From Nocardioides sp. (GTDB lineage: Bacteria > Actinomycetota > Actinomycetes > Propionibacteriales > Nocardioidaceae), in NCBI GenBank assembly GCA_020636915.1, contig JACJWV010000012.1, forward strand, positions 1 through 64,000: 64,000 nt of DNA. Reading direction: 5' to 3'. The translations under genes and the position numbers were made by a program. Below are positions 27,610-36,172 of the stretch, piece by piece. Below the pieces are notes generated by a model. That model saw nothing but the letters and a program-made list of their open reading frames with translations. It ran no database searches and was not told the origin of the DNA. The first letter of the stretch is position 1. Each line of letters opens with the position of its first letter.

Positions 27610-28860
27610 ATGACAGCGATCGCGACACCCCGCCACCGGGTCAGTGTCGCGACCGCCCGAGTGCATGACGAGCTCGACGCCGTGGCCGATGCGTCGGTGT
27701 GGTCCATGGACCCGGACGAGACCGGCCAGACCCTGACCGCGTTGGCCCGCGCGGAGGCCCGGCTGGTCGAGCTGAAGGCGCGGGTCGCCGCGCACGCCGA
27801 CGACCTCCACCTCGGTCGTGAGGTCGGCGCCTCCTCGGCCGCGGCGTGGCTGGCGCACCAGACCAAGGCCACCCGGGCGGCGGCGGGTGGGGCGGTGCGG
27901 CTGGGCCGCGACCTGGAGGCGCACCCGGCGACCCGCGACGCCCTCGCCGCTGGGGAGCTGCACGTGGAGCAGGCGCGGGTGGTGATCCGGTGGGTCGACC
28001 GACTCCCCGACACGGTGCCGGCCGAGAAGGTGGTCGAGGCCGAGGCGCACCTGCTGGCCCTGGCCCGGGAGCACGACGCGGCCGTGCTGAACGGGATGGG
28101 TAAGCACCTGTTCGAGGTGATCGCCCCCGACCAGGCCGACGCCCACGAAGCCGCCCTGCTCGAACGGGAGGAGGCCGCCGCAGCCAAGGCGTGCATGTTG
28201 ACGATGCACGACGACGGGCAGGGCAAGACCCGCGGCACCTTCACCATCCCGACCTTCCACGGCGCCGGGCTGCGCAAGATGCTGCAGTCGATCACCGCAC
28301 CCAAGCACGTCGCGGCCACCCAGGGCGCCGGCGCGGCCGCCGAGCGGCCCCCGACGCCCGAGGCGATGGGGCAGGCGTTCTGCGAGCTCATCGAGCGATA
28401 CCCCGCCGACCGGCTCCCGAAGACCGGTGGGGTGTCAGCGACGGTGGTGGTGCTCATCGACCTCGACGCCCTGACCGGGCGGCTGGAGAAGGCCGGGGTG
28501 CTCGACACCGGGGAGAAGATCTCCCCCGCGATGGCGCGCCGGCTGGCGTGTGAGACCGGGATCATCCCCGTGGTCCTCGGTGGGGAGTCCCAGCCGCTGG
28601 ATGTGGGCCGCAAGAGCCGCTACTACACCCCCGCCCAACGAGTGGCGATGCTGGTGCGGGACCGCGGCTGCCGCGCAGAAGGATGCGACCGCACCACCGG
28701 GCTGCACGCCCACCACAAGCAACGCTGGGTCGACGGCGGCCGCACCGACCTCGCCGACGGTGTGTCCCTGTGCCACTGGCACCACAACCGCGCCCACGAC
28801 ACCCGCTACCAGACCACCTACCACCCCAACGGCGACGTCACCTTCCACATGCGGACGTGA
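27610..28860 (+). CDS. DUF222 and HNH endonuclease signature protein
   Basis: A 416-aa protein. An Ala/Arg/Glu-rich helical DUF222 domain covers about residues 10-300. The C-terminal HNH nuclease motif (about 355-400) has paired cysteines CRAEGC, the HAHHKQRW catalytic histidines and CHWHHNRAH, consistent with a beta-beta-alpha-metal fold. DUF222-HNH genes are a multicopy family in actinobacteria, thought to be selfish or recombination-linked, with no proven target. The setting here (two repeats and a 35-bp dyad upstream) supports mobility. The active site looks intact. Confidence 0.9.
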   Translation: MTAIATPRHRVSVATARVHDELDAVADASVWSMDPDETGQTLTALARAEARLVELKARVAAHADDLHLGREVGASSAAAWLAHQTKATRAAAGGAVRLGRDLEAHPATRDALAAGELHVEQARVVIRWVDRLPDTVPAEKVVEAEAHLLALAREHDAAVLNGMGKHLFEVIAPDQADAHEAALLEREEAAAAKACMLTMHDDGQGKTRGTFTIPTFHGAGLRKMLQSITAPKHVAATQGAGAAAERPPTPEAMGQAFCELIERYPADRLPKTGGVSATVVVLIDLDALTGRLEKAGVLDTGEKISPAMARRLACETGIIPVVLGGESQPLDVGRKSRYYTPAQRVAMLVRDRGCRAEGCDRTTGLHAHHKQRWVDGGRTDLADGVSLCHWHHNRAHDTRYQTTYHPNGDVTFHMRT

Positions 28861-28907
28861 CAGACCACCAACAGCGTCTCCGTCGGGCGCCTCGGCCGGA
28901 GGTCGGA

Positions 28908-29687
28908 TCAGCGTCGGAAGCCGCCCTCGGAGTTCAGCACCTGACCAGTCATCCATTCGCCGTCGTCACTCACGAGCCAGGCGATCAGGCGCGCCGGATC
29001 GTCGGGTACCCCGAGCCTGTGTTGCGGGAATCGATCGAGCACCGCCGCCGGTGCGTCATCGAGGTAGCCGGTGTTGACAGGTCCTGGGTTGATCGTGTTG
29101 AGCAGGATCCCTTGCGAGACGAGGTGATCGGCGACCGACCAGGTGGCTCCGGCCAGGGCAGCCTTGGAGACGGCGTAGGCCAGGTTGTCGCTCATGGGTC
29201 CGAGCACCTGTCCCGAGGTCATCCAGATCACCCGACCGCCCTTGCGCCCGTCGTGCTGGGCTGCGAAGGCTTGCGTGAGCAGCAGGGTCGCCCGCGTGTT
29301 CACGGCCCAGTGGCGGTCCAAGGCGGCAGCCGTCACACCATCGAGGCTCACAGCGTCGCCGCCGTGCGCGTGGTTGCAGACCAGGACGTCCAGGTGACCC
29401 ACCGCGTCGTGCAGTCGAGGAATCAGTGCCTCGGCCGTCGCTACGTCGTCGAGGTCGCCCGGCACGTCCACGAGCCGTGCTCCTCCGTGGAGGCACGCCC
29501 GGAGCTCGCGGAGCAGGTCACCGAGGTCATCGGCGGCCCCGTACTCATCCACGTCATGAGGAGAGTGGTGGTGCACCGCCAACGACGCGCCCATCGCGGC
29601 GAGCCGGGACGCGACCGCAAGACCGATCCCTCGCCTGCGACTGACACCGGTGATGACTGCGGTTCTCCCGGACAACGGCAGCGACAT
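28908..29687 (-). CDS. SDR family oxidoreductase
   Basis: A 259-aa short-chain dehydrogenase. The cofactor loop AVITGVSRRRGIGLAVASRL is the TGxxxRRGIG variant also found in FabL-like reductases. NHAHGGD replaces the usual NNAG. The active site has S (WMTSGQVLG) and YAVSK. The C-terminal GEWMTGQVLNSEGGF is typical of classical SDRs. The ATG at 29687 follows TACGTT by 7 bases, so upstream extensions of the frame are not used. It is divergent from pobA. The substrate is not predictable. Confidence 0.9.
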   Translation of the reverse strand: MSLPLSGRTAVITGVSRRRGIGLAVASRLAAMGASLAVHHHSPHDVDEYGAADDLGDLLRELRACLHGGARLVDVPGDLDDVATAEALIPRLHDAVGHLDVLVCNHAHGGDAVSLDGVTAAALDRHWAVNTRATLLLTQAFAAQHDGRKGGRVIWMTSGQVLGPMSDNLAYAVSKAALAGATWSVADHLVSQGILLNTINPGPVNTGYLDDAPAAVLDRFPQHRLGVPDDPARLIAWLVSDDGEWMTGQVLNSEGGFRR

Positions 29688-29832
29688 GGTCCAGAACGTA
29701 CCGCCGGACGCTGACGTGCCCGCTCGTCGGCTGGGTCCGGCGAAGAGCTGCCCTGGGCATCGGCGGCAACGCCGGACGACCCGACCGAGTCTTCCGCCTG
29801 GTGGAATCGGAGAGGTGACGGTGCACCAGGCA

Positions 29833-29849
29833 GGTGCCACCGTGGCACC
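29833..29849. promoter_or_regulatory. 17-bp palindrome upstream of pobA
   Basis: GGTGCCAC-C-GTGGCACC, a perfect dyad with 8-bp arms, lies 18 bases before the pobA ATG and 10 bases before its AGGAGG ribosome site. It is a good candidate operator for a PobR/IclR-type regulator that is not in the window. Confidence 0.55.
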
Positions 29850-29867
29850 CCCACCCCAGGAGGCTCG

Positions 29868-31100
29868 ATGACATCCCCCAGCCCGACAGCCGACGACCAC
29901 GGCGAGGTCGACACCGTCACCGAGGTGCCGGTCGCGATCGTCGGCGCCGGGCCCGCCGGGCTGCTGCTCGCCCACCTGCTGGGCAGGGCCGGGGTCGAGA
30001 CGGTCGCGATCGACACCCGGACGCGCGAGGAGATCGAGTCCACCCATCGCGCCGGGATCCTGGAGGCCGACGCCGCGCGCACCCTGGTGGAGACCGGGGT
30101 GTCGGACCGGATCCTGCGCGAGGGTGACGAGCACGCCGGCATCGAGCTCCGCTTCGGGGGTCGCGCGCACCGCATCGACTTCCAGGACCTGGTCGGGGAG
30201 TCGGTCTGGCTCTACCCGCAGACCGCCGTGTTCGTCGACCTCGCCGACGCCCGCGACCGCGACGGGGGCACCGTCCACTTCGGGACCAGCGGCACCGAGG
30301 TGCTCGACGTGGAGTCCGACCGTCCCCGGATGCGCTGGACCGGCCCCGACGGGACCCGGCACGAGGTGCGGGCGCGGTACGTCGTGGGCGCCGACGGGTC
30401 GCGCAGCCAGTGCCGAGAGCTGGTGCCGGCCGATCACCGCACCCAGCACGCCCGGGAGTACCCCTTCGCCTGGTTCGGGATCATGGCCGAGGCGCCGAAG
30501 AGCGCACCCGAGCTGGTCTACGCGCACTCCGAGCACGGCTTCGCCCTGATCAGCCAGCGCACCGAGTCGGTGCAGCGGATGTACTTCCAGTGCGACCCGG
30601 ACGACGACCCCGCCGCCTGGAGCGACGACCGGATCTGGACGACCCTGCAGGCCCGCGTCGCCGGGGAGGACGGCTTCCGGCTGCTGGAGGGACCAGTGCT
30701 CGAGCGGACCGTGCTGCGGTTCCGGTCGTTCGTGCAGGAGCCGATGCGGTGGGGCTCCCTGCTCCTGGCCGGGGACGCCGCCCACACCGTCCCCCCGACC
30801 GGCGCGCGCGGGCTCAACCTCGCCCTGCACGACGTCACCGTGCTCGCCGAGGTGCTGGTCGAGGCGCTCGGCGGCACCGACGCCGCGCTCGACGACTACC
30901 AGCGCCGCGCGCTGCGCCGCGTCTGGCGGGCGCAGAACTTCAGCTACTGGATGACCCAGCTGCTGCACGCCGCCCCGGGCGGCAGCTCGTTCGACCTGCG
31001 GCGCCAGCTCGGCGAGCTCGACAACGTGGTCAGCACCCGCGCCGGCCGCACCTACCTGGCCGAGCAGTACACCGGCTGGCCCACCCGCGACACGGACTGA
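29868..31100 (+). CDS. pobA: 4-hydroxybenzoate 3-monooxygenase
   Basis: A 410-aa FAD-dependent aromatic hydroxylase converting 4-hydroxybenzoate, O2 and NAD(P)H to protocatechuate, the entry to the beta-ketoadipate pathway. Motifs: VAIVGAGPAGLLLAHLL (FAD ADP-binding, about residues 22-38), THRAGILE (substrate region), RYVVGADGSRS (DG motif) and LLLAGDAAHTVPPTGARGLN (FAD ribityl). A 20-residue acidic N-terminal extension precedes the usual start. No protocatechuate genes are adjacent. A 17-bp palindrome upstream may be its operator. Confidence 0.93.
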   Translation: MTSPSPTADDHGEVDTVTEVPVAIVGAGPAGLLLAHLLGRAGVETVAIDTRTREEIESTHRAGILEADAARTLVETGVSDRILREGDEHAGIELRFGGRAHRIDFQDLVGESVWLYPQTAVFVDLADARDRDGGTVHFGTSGTEVLDVESDRPRMRWTGPDGTRHEVRARYVVGADGSRSQCRELVPADHRTQHAREYPFAWFGIMAEAPKSAPELVYAHSEHGFALISQRTESVQRMYFQCDPDDDPAAWSDDRIWTTLQARVAGEDGFRLLEGPVLERTVLRFRSFVQEPMRWGSLLLAGDAAHTVPPTGARGLNLALHDVTVLAEVLVEALGGTDAALDDYQRRALRRVWRAQNFSYWMTQLLHAAPGGSSFDLRRQLGELDNVVSTRAGRTYLAEQYTGWPTRDTD

Positions 31101-31121
31101 GGCCCCGGCCGCGCCGGTCGT

Positions 31122-31127
31122 TAGGGT
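31122..31127 (+). promoter_or_regulatory. -10 hexamer for the sulfotransferase gene
   Basis: TAGGGT, 6 bases before the ATG at 31134. Confidence 0.55.
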
Positions 31128-31133
31128 TCGACC

Positions 31134-31964
31134 ATGCCGGCGCCGACGTTCCTGTGCATCGGTGCGCAGAAGTGCGGAACGACCTGGCTCGCGAGCGCGG
31201 TCGCCCAGCACCCCGAGGTCGGCACCGGCCGCAAGAAGGAGCTGCACTTCTTCGACCAGCGCGCGCGGTACGAGCGCGGCATCGCCTGGTACGAGCGGCA
31301 GTTCCGGGTCGGGCCCGCGACCCGCGCGATCGGCGAGTTCACGCCGAACTACTGGCGCACGGTCGGCACCGCGACCCCGACGACCTTCCTCGGCGCGGCC
31401 GACCGGGTCGCCTCGGCGTACCCCGACCTCCAGCTGCTGCTGTGCCTGCGCGACCCGGTCGAGCGGGCCGTCAGCGCCTACTTCCACAACATCAAGGCCG
31501 GCCGGCTCTCCCCCGAGGTCCCCTTCGCCGAGGCCCTGCGCGCGCGACCCGGGCTGCGCGACTTCGGCCGCTACGGCACCCAGCTCGAGGCCTGGCTGGC
31601 GCACTACCCGCTCGAGCGCTTCCTGGTCCTGGTCTACGAGGAGGACATCCGTCCCGACGACGCCAAGCCGGACGCGCTGCGACGGACCTTCGCGCACCTC
31701 GGTGTCGACACGACGTTCGAGCCGGCCGACACCGGAGTGCAGCGCAACGTGCGGCTGAGCGACTTCGAGATGCGGCTGCGGCACGCCTCCCCCGAGCTGC
31801 GCCGCGAGATGGAGCAGGTCCCCGAGGGCGAGCGGAACTCACCGCGGTGGACGATCTCCGTCCCGGAGGCCGACCGGCACGCCCTCGCCGAGGACTACCG
31901 GCCCGAGGTGGAGCGGCTCGAGGAGCTGCTCGGCCGGCGGATGCCCTGGGGCACCGCGGGCTGA
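31134..31964 (+). CDS. PAPS-dependent sulfotransferase
   Basis: A 276-aa cytosolic sulfotransferase of the heparan-sulfate/Stf type. The 5'-phosphosulfate-binding loop is FLCIGAQKCGTTWLASAV near the N-terminus, and the 3'-phosphate-binding segment is LLLCLRDPVERAVSAYFHN (about residues 101-119). EFTPNYW is the family's acceptor-side motif. It transfers sulfate from PAPS to a hydroxyl of an unknown glycolipid, glycan or small molecule. It is probably leaderless and transcribed apart from pobA 33 bp upstream. Confidence 0.9.
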   Translation: MPAPTFLCIGAQKCGTTWLASAVAQHPEVGTGRKKELHFFDQRARYERGIAWYERQFRVGPATRAIGEFTPNYWRTVGTATPTTFLGAADRVASAYPDLQLLLCLRDPVERAVSAYFHNIKAGRLSPEVPFAEALRARPGLRDFGRYGTQLEAWLAHYPLERFLVLVYEEDIRPDDAKPDALRRTFAHLGVDTTFEPADTGVQRNVRLSDFEMRLRHASPELRREMEQVPEGERNSPRWTISVPEADRHALAEDYRPEVERLEELLGRRMPWGTAG

Positions 31965-32116
31965 GCGCGGGCCGTCGACCGGGGTGGGCTCGCATCCCGG
32001 CTCGGCGAGGAGGTGGGCAGCGAGGTCGACTGTCCCTTCACACTGGGCCGTTCAGGACCTCTGGCGACCGTCGGCAGAAGCCTGGAGCCGTGGAGGGCCT
32101 CCCCGGAGCGGGGTGG

Positions 32117-32773
32117 TCACCCCTCGGCCGAGCCGGCCGCGATGCACCACTGCCCGGCGGTGTAGGTCGCCATGACCGCGGACTCCAGCGCGCGCGCCCG
32201 GCCGGCGAGGAGGAACGTGCGGGCGCCGAGCAGGGTGTCGGAGAGCAGGAACAGCGCGGCGCCGGCGAGCGTGAGGTCGCGACCGTGGTCGTCGTCGACC
32301 GCCGCGGCCGCGGCCACCATCGTGGCCAGCGTGGCGCCGTACGCCGCGACCGGAGCGCCCAGGGCGCGGTCCTCCCGAGCGGCGGCCAGTCCCATCCCGG
32401 TGGCGAGCGCACCGCCGGCTACCAGGAAACGCCGCCGGCCGGGCGAGCCGAGCAGCGGGACGGAGGAGCGGGCCCGGAACGCGACGACGTAGGCGACGTG
32501 GGCGCCGAAGAACGAGGCCACGCCCGTCAGGAAGGGCCGTCTGCCCTTCCCCAGCAGGGCCACGTCGCCGCCCCAGGAGAACGCCTCGCCGACCAGCGTC
32601 GCCCGGACATCCTCGCCTCCGGGACGTGTGGCGAGCAGCCCGGCTGCGAGGGTGGGCATCAGCAGCGGCTTGGTGACCCGTCGCGCGGCGGCTCCTCCCG
32701 GGCGGCCGGCGAGGACGGTGTCGACCAGGGCGAGCGCGCCGTACGCGGCGCTGAGGAGTCGGGCGGTGCGCAT
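32117..32773 (-). CDS. YhhN-family (lysoplasmalogenase-like) membrane protein
   Basis: A 218-aa protein with about seven hydrophobic segments. Typical YhhN features are TKPLLMPTLAAGL near the N-terminus, SWGGDVALLGKG and a C-terminal LLSDTLLGARTFL. In vertebrate TMEM86 these residues hydrolyse lysoplasmalogen; bacterial YhhN members are largely untested. The ATG at 32773 is preferred over one 21 bases upstream because the protein then begins MRTARLLSAAYG at the first membrane segment. The 31965-32116 gap before it shows no gene. Confidence 0.85.
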   Translation of the reverse strand: MRTARLLSAAYGALALVDTVLAGRPGGAAARRVTKPLLMPTLAAGLLATRPGGEDVRATLVGEAFSWGGDVALLGKGRRPFLTGVASFFGAHVAYVVAFRARSSVPLLGSPGRRRFLVAGGALATGMGLAAAREDRALGAPVAAYGATLATMVAAAAAVDDDHGRDLTLAGAALFLLSDTLLGARTFLLAGRARALESAVMATYTAGQWCIAAGSAEG

Positions 32774-32829
32774 GCACCCAGACTGCCGCACCACGGGCGG
32801 TCAGGTGGGCGGGACCGACATCTGGCGTC

Positions 32830-33249
32830 CTACTCGCCGAGCTCCTGGAACAGCGTCAGCTGCAGGTCTCCCGGGGCCTCGAGCCGGGCGTTGAGCGAGT
32901 CCCAGGGCGTCCGGGTGGGCGGGGCGACGAGCTCGGCGCCGCCCGCCACGAGCCGGTCGGTCGCGGCGCCGGTGTCGGTGACCTCGAAGGCCACCCGCAG
33001 ACGCGGCGCCACCCGGCGACCCACCTCGACCTCGTCGATCATCTCGACCTGGGCGCGGTTCGACAGCTCCAGGGTCGCGCGCCCGCTGTCGAGGATGGTG
33101 ACCCGCTCGTCGCCGTCGCCGTGCGCCTCGAGCTCGACCGGCGCACCGAGCACGTCGCGGTAGAAGCGCACCGCCTCGTCGTGGTCGTCGACCTCGACGA
33201 CCAGACGCATCTGGAGCGGCCGGCTCGGCCGCCGCGGGTCATCGGTCAT
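32830..33249 (-). CDS. VOC family (glyoxalase/bleomycin resistance fold) protein
   Basis: A 139-aa single-module pair of beta-alpha-beta-beta-beta units: QMRLVVEVDDHDEAVRFYRDVLG then a second unit from VAFEVTDTGAATDRLVAGGA to DLQLTLFQELGE. The first metal-ligand position of glyoxalases (H in the first strand) is V/E here, so metal-dependent catalysis is uncertain. A GAGGAGG ribosome site lies 7-13 bases before the ATG. Possible roles are binding or fosfomycin/dioxygenase-like chemistry; no substrate is assigned. Confidence 0.85.
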   Translation of the reverse strand: MTDDPRRPSRPLQMRLVVEVDDHDEAVRFYRDVLGAPVELEAHGDGDERVTILDSGRATLELSNRAQVEMIDEVEVGRRVAPRLRVAFEVTDTGAATDRLVAGGAELVAPPTRTPWDSLNARLEAPGDLQLTLFQELGE

Positions 33250-33380
33250 GGGTGCGTGCCTCCTCGGTAGCCGGGGATCAGCTGTCGCCGGCCACGCACG
33301 AACGTACTAGCCACCGCGGGACCTCCTGCGGGACCTCCGACCGTGACCCGGGCCCGGGCCCGCGCCGCACGCTGGCCTGC

Positions 33381-33530
33381 ATGACCACCGCAGCCGCCGC
33401 CCGCACCTCCGCCCCTCGGCGCCGCCGCTCCGCCGTCGGCCTCGCCGTCGCCCTCTCGATCGCCGCCCTGCGCGACGGCTGCTCCTGGCTCGAGGCCACC
33501 GCGGAGGCAGCGGCCGCTCGGGTCAGCTGA
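33381..33530 (+). CDS. Small hypothetical protein (49 aa), weak
   Basis: A short frame with Arg-rich RRRRSAVGLAVALSIAALR followed by an amphipathic helix. There is no clear ribosome site or TANNNT hexamer. It lies in an otherwise empty gap between the VOC gene and the next small frame. Coding is uncertain. Confidence 0.25.
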   Translation: MTTAAAARTSAPRRRRSAVGLAVALSIAALRDGCSWLEATAEAAAARVS

Positions 33531-33535
33531 GCCCG

Positions 33536-33751
33536 GTGACACCGATGGGGGTACGCCTGCACGTCCGGGAGACCGAGCCGGGACGGTGGACCTGCTCGAC
33601 GGCCCACCTGCGCATCGACGAGCACCGGCGCCTGGTCGATGCGGTCGCGCACCTGAGGGCCGAGGCCGCCGCCCTCCACGAGCCGGAGCTCTGGCTGCAC
33701 CTCGCCGACGGGACCTCGGAGCGGATCGCCATGGTCCCGCTCGTGCCCTGA
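33536..33751 (+). CDS. Small hypothetical protein (71 aa)
   Basis: A 71-codon frame (GTG 33536, or ATG 33545) encoding MGVRLHVRETEPGRWTCST, then a central helix RRLVDAVAHLRAEAAALHEP and a final strand ELWLHLADGTSERIAM. The alternation of strand, helix and strand with sensible hydrophobic spacing looks like a real small alpha/beta domain. I do not recognise the family. Nothing in context points to a role. Confidence 0.45.
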   Translation: MTPMGVRLHVRETEPGRWTCSTAHLRIDEHRRLVDAVAHLRAEAAALHEPELWLHLADGTSERIAMVPLVP

Positions 33752-33768
33752 GCCACGAGAGCCCCGCC

Positions 33769-33774
33769 TAGGCT
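33769..33774 (+). promoter_or_regulatory. -10 hexamer for a leaderless start at 33781
   Basis: TAGGCT, 6 bases before the ATG at 33781, so transcription should begin at a 16-codon leader frame rather than at the decarboxylase start codon. Confidence 0.5.
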
Positions 33775-33780
33775 CGTGCC

Positions 33781-33831
33781 ATGACCGCCCTCGTGACCGC
33801 GCTGCGTGGGCGGACCACCGGTGGCCACTGA
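33781..33831 (+). CDS. 16-codon leader ORF overlapping the decarboxylase start
   Basis: ATG at 33781 opens MTALVTALRGRTTGGH and stops at 33829-33831, 8 bases beyond the decarboxylase GTG start codon at 33821. It is placed exactly where a leaderless transcript would begin. It may couple translation of the decarboxylase by termination-reinitiation. Alternatively it marks an undetected frameshift at the true N-terminus. Confidence 0.4.
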   Translation: MTALVTALRGRTTGGH

Positions 33832-35242
33832 CCCCCGCGGCCTCCGCGCCGACGCACCCCTGCTCGACGCGTGGCTCCGCTTCCAGGAGCAACCACCGAG
33901 GCCGTTCACGATCCCCGGGCACAAGCAACGCACCGACCTGGTCGGTGACGTCGTCGCCGGCGACGTGCCGCTCTACGCCGGCCTCGACACGATGAAGCTG
34001 ACGTCCGGGGTGCTCGCCGAGGCCGAGGCCCGGGCCGCGCGACTGTGGGGCGCGGACGTGTGCCGCTTCTCCACCGGCGGCGCCACCCACGCCAACCAGG
34101 CCGTCGCCCTCGCCGTGGCCGGCGAGGGCGACACGGTCGTCGTCAGCCGCACCTTGCACCGCTCCCTGCTGATCGGCCTCGTGCTCGCCGGCCTGACGCC
34201 GGTGTGGGTGCGGCCCGAGGTCGATCCGGCGAGCGGCCTGCCGCTGGGCGTCGCGCCCGAGACCCTACGACGCGCGCTCGACGCCCACCCGGAGGCGAGG
34301 GCGGTGTTCGTCGGCGACCCGTCGTACGTCGGGACCGTCGGTGACGTCGCCGGACTGGCCGGTGCCGCCCACGAGCACGGGGTGCCGCTCGTCGTCGACG
34401 CGGCCTGGGCAGCCCACTTCGGCTTCCATCCCGACCTGCCGCGACACCCCCTCCAGCTCGACGCGGACGTCATGGTCACCAGCGCCCACAAGACGCTGCC
34501 GGCGTGGAGCCAGGCGGCTCTCGTGCTGGCACGCACCGCCCGCATCGACGCCGCCCGCCTCGACGCGGGTGTCGAGGCGTGCGCGACGACCAGCCCCGCC
34601 GGAGCCGTCCTCGCCAGCACCGACGCGGCCCGCGCCCTGCTCGAGCGGGACGGGGAGGAGCTGCTCGGCGCGGCCGTCGCCGCGACGGCCGAGGCCCGCC
34701 GGCGCTTGGGCGCCGTCGACGGCCTCGTCGTGCTCGACGGCCCCCGCGTCGACCCGCTCAAGCTCACCCTCGCGCTCTCCGGCACCGGCGCCGACGGGAA
34801 CGCGGTCGAGCAGGACCTGTTGGCTGCCGGCCTCCCGGTCGAGTCGGCGGACCGGGACGTCATCGTCGCGATCGTCTCCCTGGCCGACACCGCCGACACG
34901 CTCCGGGCCCTGACCACGGCCCTCGTGAGGTCCCTCGAACGGCGTCGCGGCGCACCTCGTCCCGTCGTCGGGCCCGCGGTGTACGGCGTCGACCCCACCG
35001 CAGACCTACTACCGCGGCAGGCGTTCTTCGCTGCTGCCGAGACCGTGCCGCTGGCCGACGCGACCGGCCGCACCTGCGCCGAGCTCGTCGCGCCGTACCC
35101 GCCCGGGATCCCGGTGCTCGCGCCGGGAGAGCGCATCACCGCTTCAGCACTCGCCGCGCTCGACCAGGCCCGACGCGCCGGCGTGCGCGTCGCGTACGCC
35201 GCGGACCCGAGTCTTCAGACGTTACGTGTCGTCGCGGGCTGA
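33821..35242 (+). CDS. Orn/Lys/Arg decarboxylase family PLP enzyme
   Basis: A 473-aa fold-type I PLP enzyme of the group III decarboxylase family, shorter than the 700-aa inducible enterobacterial forms and like Bacillus SpeA/YaaO. The N-terminus has PRPFTIPGHKQRTD, the cofactor region FSTGGATHANQAV and VDAAWAAHFGFH, and the Schiff-base lysine lies in VTSAHKTLPAWSQAALVL (about residue 222). It should decarboxylate lysine, ornithine or arginine to the polyamine precursor. The start is either GTG 33821 or GTG 33806; both lie inside a leaderless 16-codon frame. A hairpin with a T-rich tail follows the stop. Confidence 0.9.
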   Translation: MATDPRGLRADAPLLDAWLRFQEQPPRPFTIPGHKQRTDLVGDVVAGDVPLYAGLDTMKLTSGVLAEAEARAARLWGADVCRFSTGGATHANQAVALAVAGEGDTVVVSRTLHRSLLIGLVLAGLTPVWVRPEVDPASGLPLGVAPETLRRALDAHPEARAVFVGDPSYVGTVGDVAGLAGAAHEHGVPLVVDAAWAAHFGFHPDLPRHPLQLDADVMVTSAHKTLPAWSQAALVLARTARIDAARLDAGVEACATTSPAGAVLASTDAARALLERDGEELLGAAVAATAEARRRLGAVDGLVVLDGPRVDPLKLTLALSGTGADGNAVEQDLLAAGLPVESADRDVIVAIVSLADTADTLRALTTALVRSLERRRGAPRPVVGPAVYGVDPTADLLPRQAFFAAAETVPLADATGRTCAELVAPYPPGIPVLAPGERITASALAALDQARRAGVRVAYAADPSLQTLRVVAG

Positions 35243-35288
35243 CCTCCTCAGCGCCCCTGTGGTCGTGGACCTCGGATCCGACGGACCG

Positions 35289-35340
35289 CCCCGGTCGCTG
35301 CTGGGTGCGGCATCGCCGCGGCGGTGACCGGGGTTGTTTG
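35289..35340 (+). terminator. Hairpin with T-rich tail after the decarboxylase gene
   Basis: CCCCGGTC (35289-35296) pairs with GACCGGGG (35326-35333), with further partial pairing inside, and is followed by TTGTTTGG. A U-rich tail is unusual for this genome. Confidence 0.65.
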
Positions 35341-35359
35341 GCGAAGGCGTGCTGGAGGC

Positions 35360-36172
35360 TCAGCTGCCGCCGAGGGTCGCCACGAGCGCGGGAACCGGGT
35401 CGATCCAGGTGCTCGTGTTGGCCAGCGAAAGCAGGAGGAAGAAGCCTCCGGCGGCGCCGTACAGAGTGGCCGTCACGACCCACGTCGGCTGGGAGGACCG
35501 GCCCGTCCGGCGTTGGCGCCACCGTCTCGAGACCGCGCGAAGAGCCACGGTCATGAACACGACCCCCGCGCCGGCTGCCAGGACGGCCAGCACGGCGTGG
35601 TACCGGGTGAAGTCGCCGAGGAGCTCGCCCGCGATCCCTCCGACCCGCGACGGCGAGTCGGCCTCCAGGGCGGGCCTGAGGTCGGCGAGGACACCGCGGA
35701 GCTCGCCGGGTCCGCCTTCGGCCGGCAGCAACGAGGCCACGGACGCCAGAGGGGCAACCGCCCCCTGCGCGTTGGCGAGCAGGACCGTGAGTGCCCCGAG
35801 GAGCCACAGGACCACCGCGCCGTACGCCCCGAGCAGCGACCACCGGCGACGACCGCGCTCGGCGGTCTCCACTGCCTGTCGCAACGCCGAGGTGCGCCCG
35901 GCGAGGACGAGGACGAGCACACCGGCGATCAGCGCCTTGACCACGTGGAACTCCCGCCACCGCGCGGTCAGCTCGGCCAGGGCGCCCGAGTCGGCCACGC
36001 GACCGCCCAGGTCGGCATGGACGAAGGCGGACTCGGACGCCGCCACGAGGGCGGCCTCCCCCGTGAAGCCGCGAAGAGAGACGAGGAGAGCCGGGAGGAC
36101 GAAGAAGGCCACCGTCGCGGCGACCGCCGTGCACCAGAGGACACCGGCCCTTCTCGGGGTTGGTGCACTCAC
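35360..36172 (-). CDS. Hypothetical membrane protein
   Basis: A 270-aa protein with about four membrane segments (residues 12-31, 81-98, 113-131, 205-225, possibly a fifth near 240-258). A long extracytoplasmic loop (about 135-195) is rich in Gly, Ala, Glu and Pro. The GTG start at 36172 overlaps the stop of a 44-aa frame by four bases (GTGA), so the two are coupled. No family recognised. It ends just before the decarboxylase terminator. Confidence 0.7.
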   Translation of the reverse strand: MSAPTPRRAGVLWCTAVAATVAFFVLPALLVSLRGFTGEAALVAASESAFVHADLGGRVADSGALAELTARWREFHVVKALIAGVLVLVLAGRTSALRQAVETAERGRRRWSLLGAYGAVVLWLLGALTVLLANAQGAVAPLASVASLLPAEGGPGELRGVLADLRPALEADSPSRVGGIAGELLGDFTRYHAVLAVLAAGAGVVFMTVALRAVSRRWRQRRTGRSSQPTWVVTATLYGAAGGFFLLLSLANTSTWIDPVPALVATLGGS

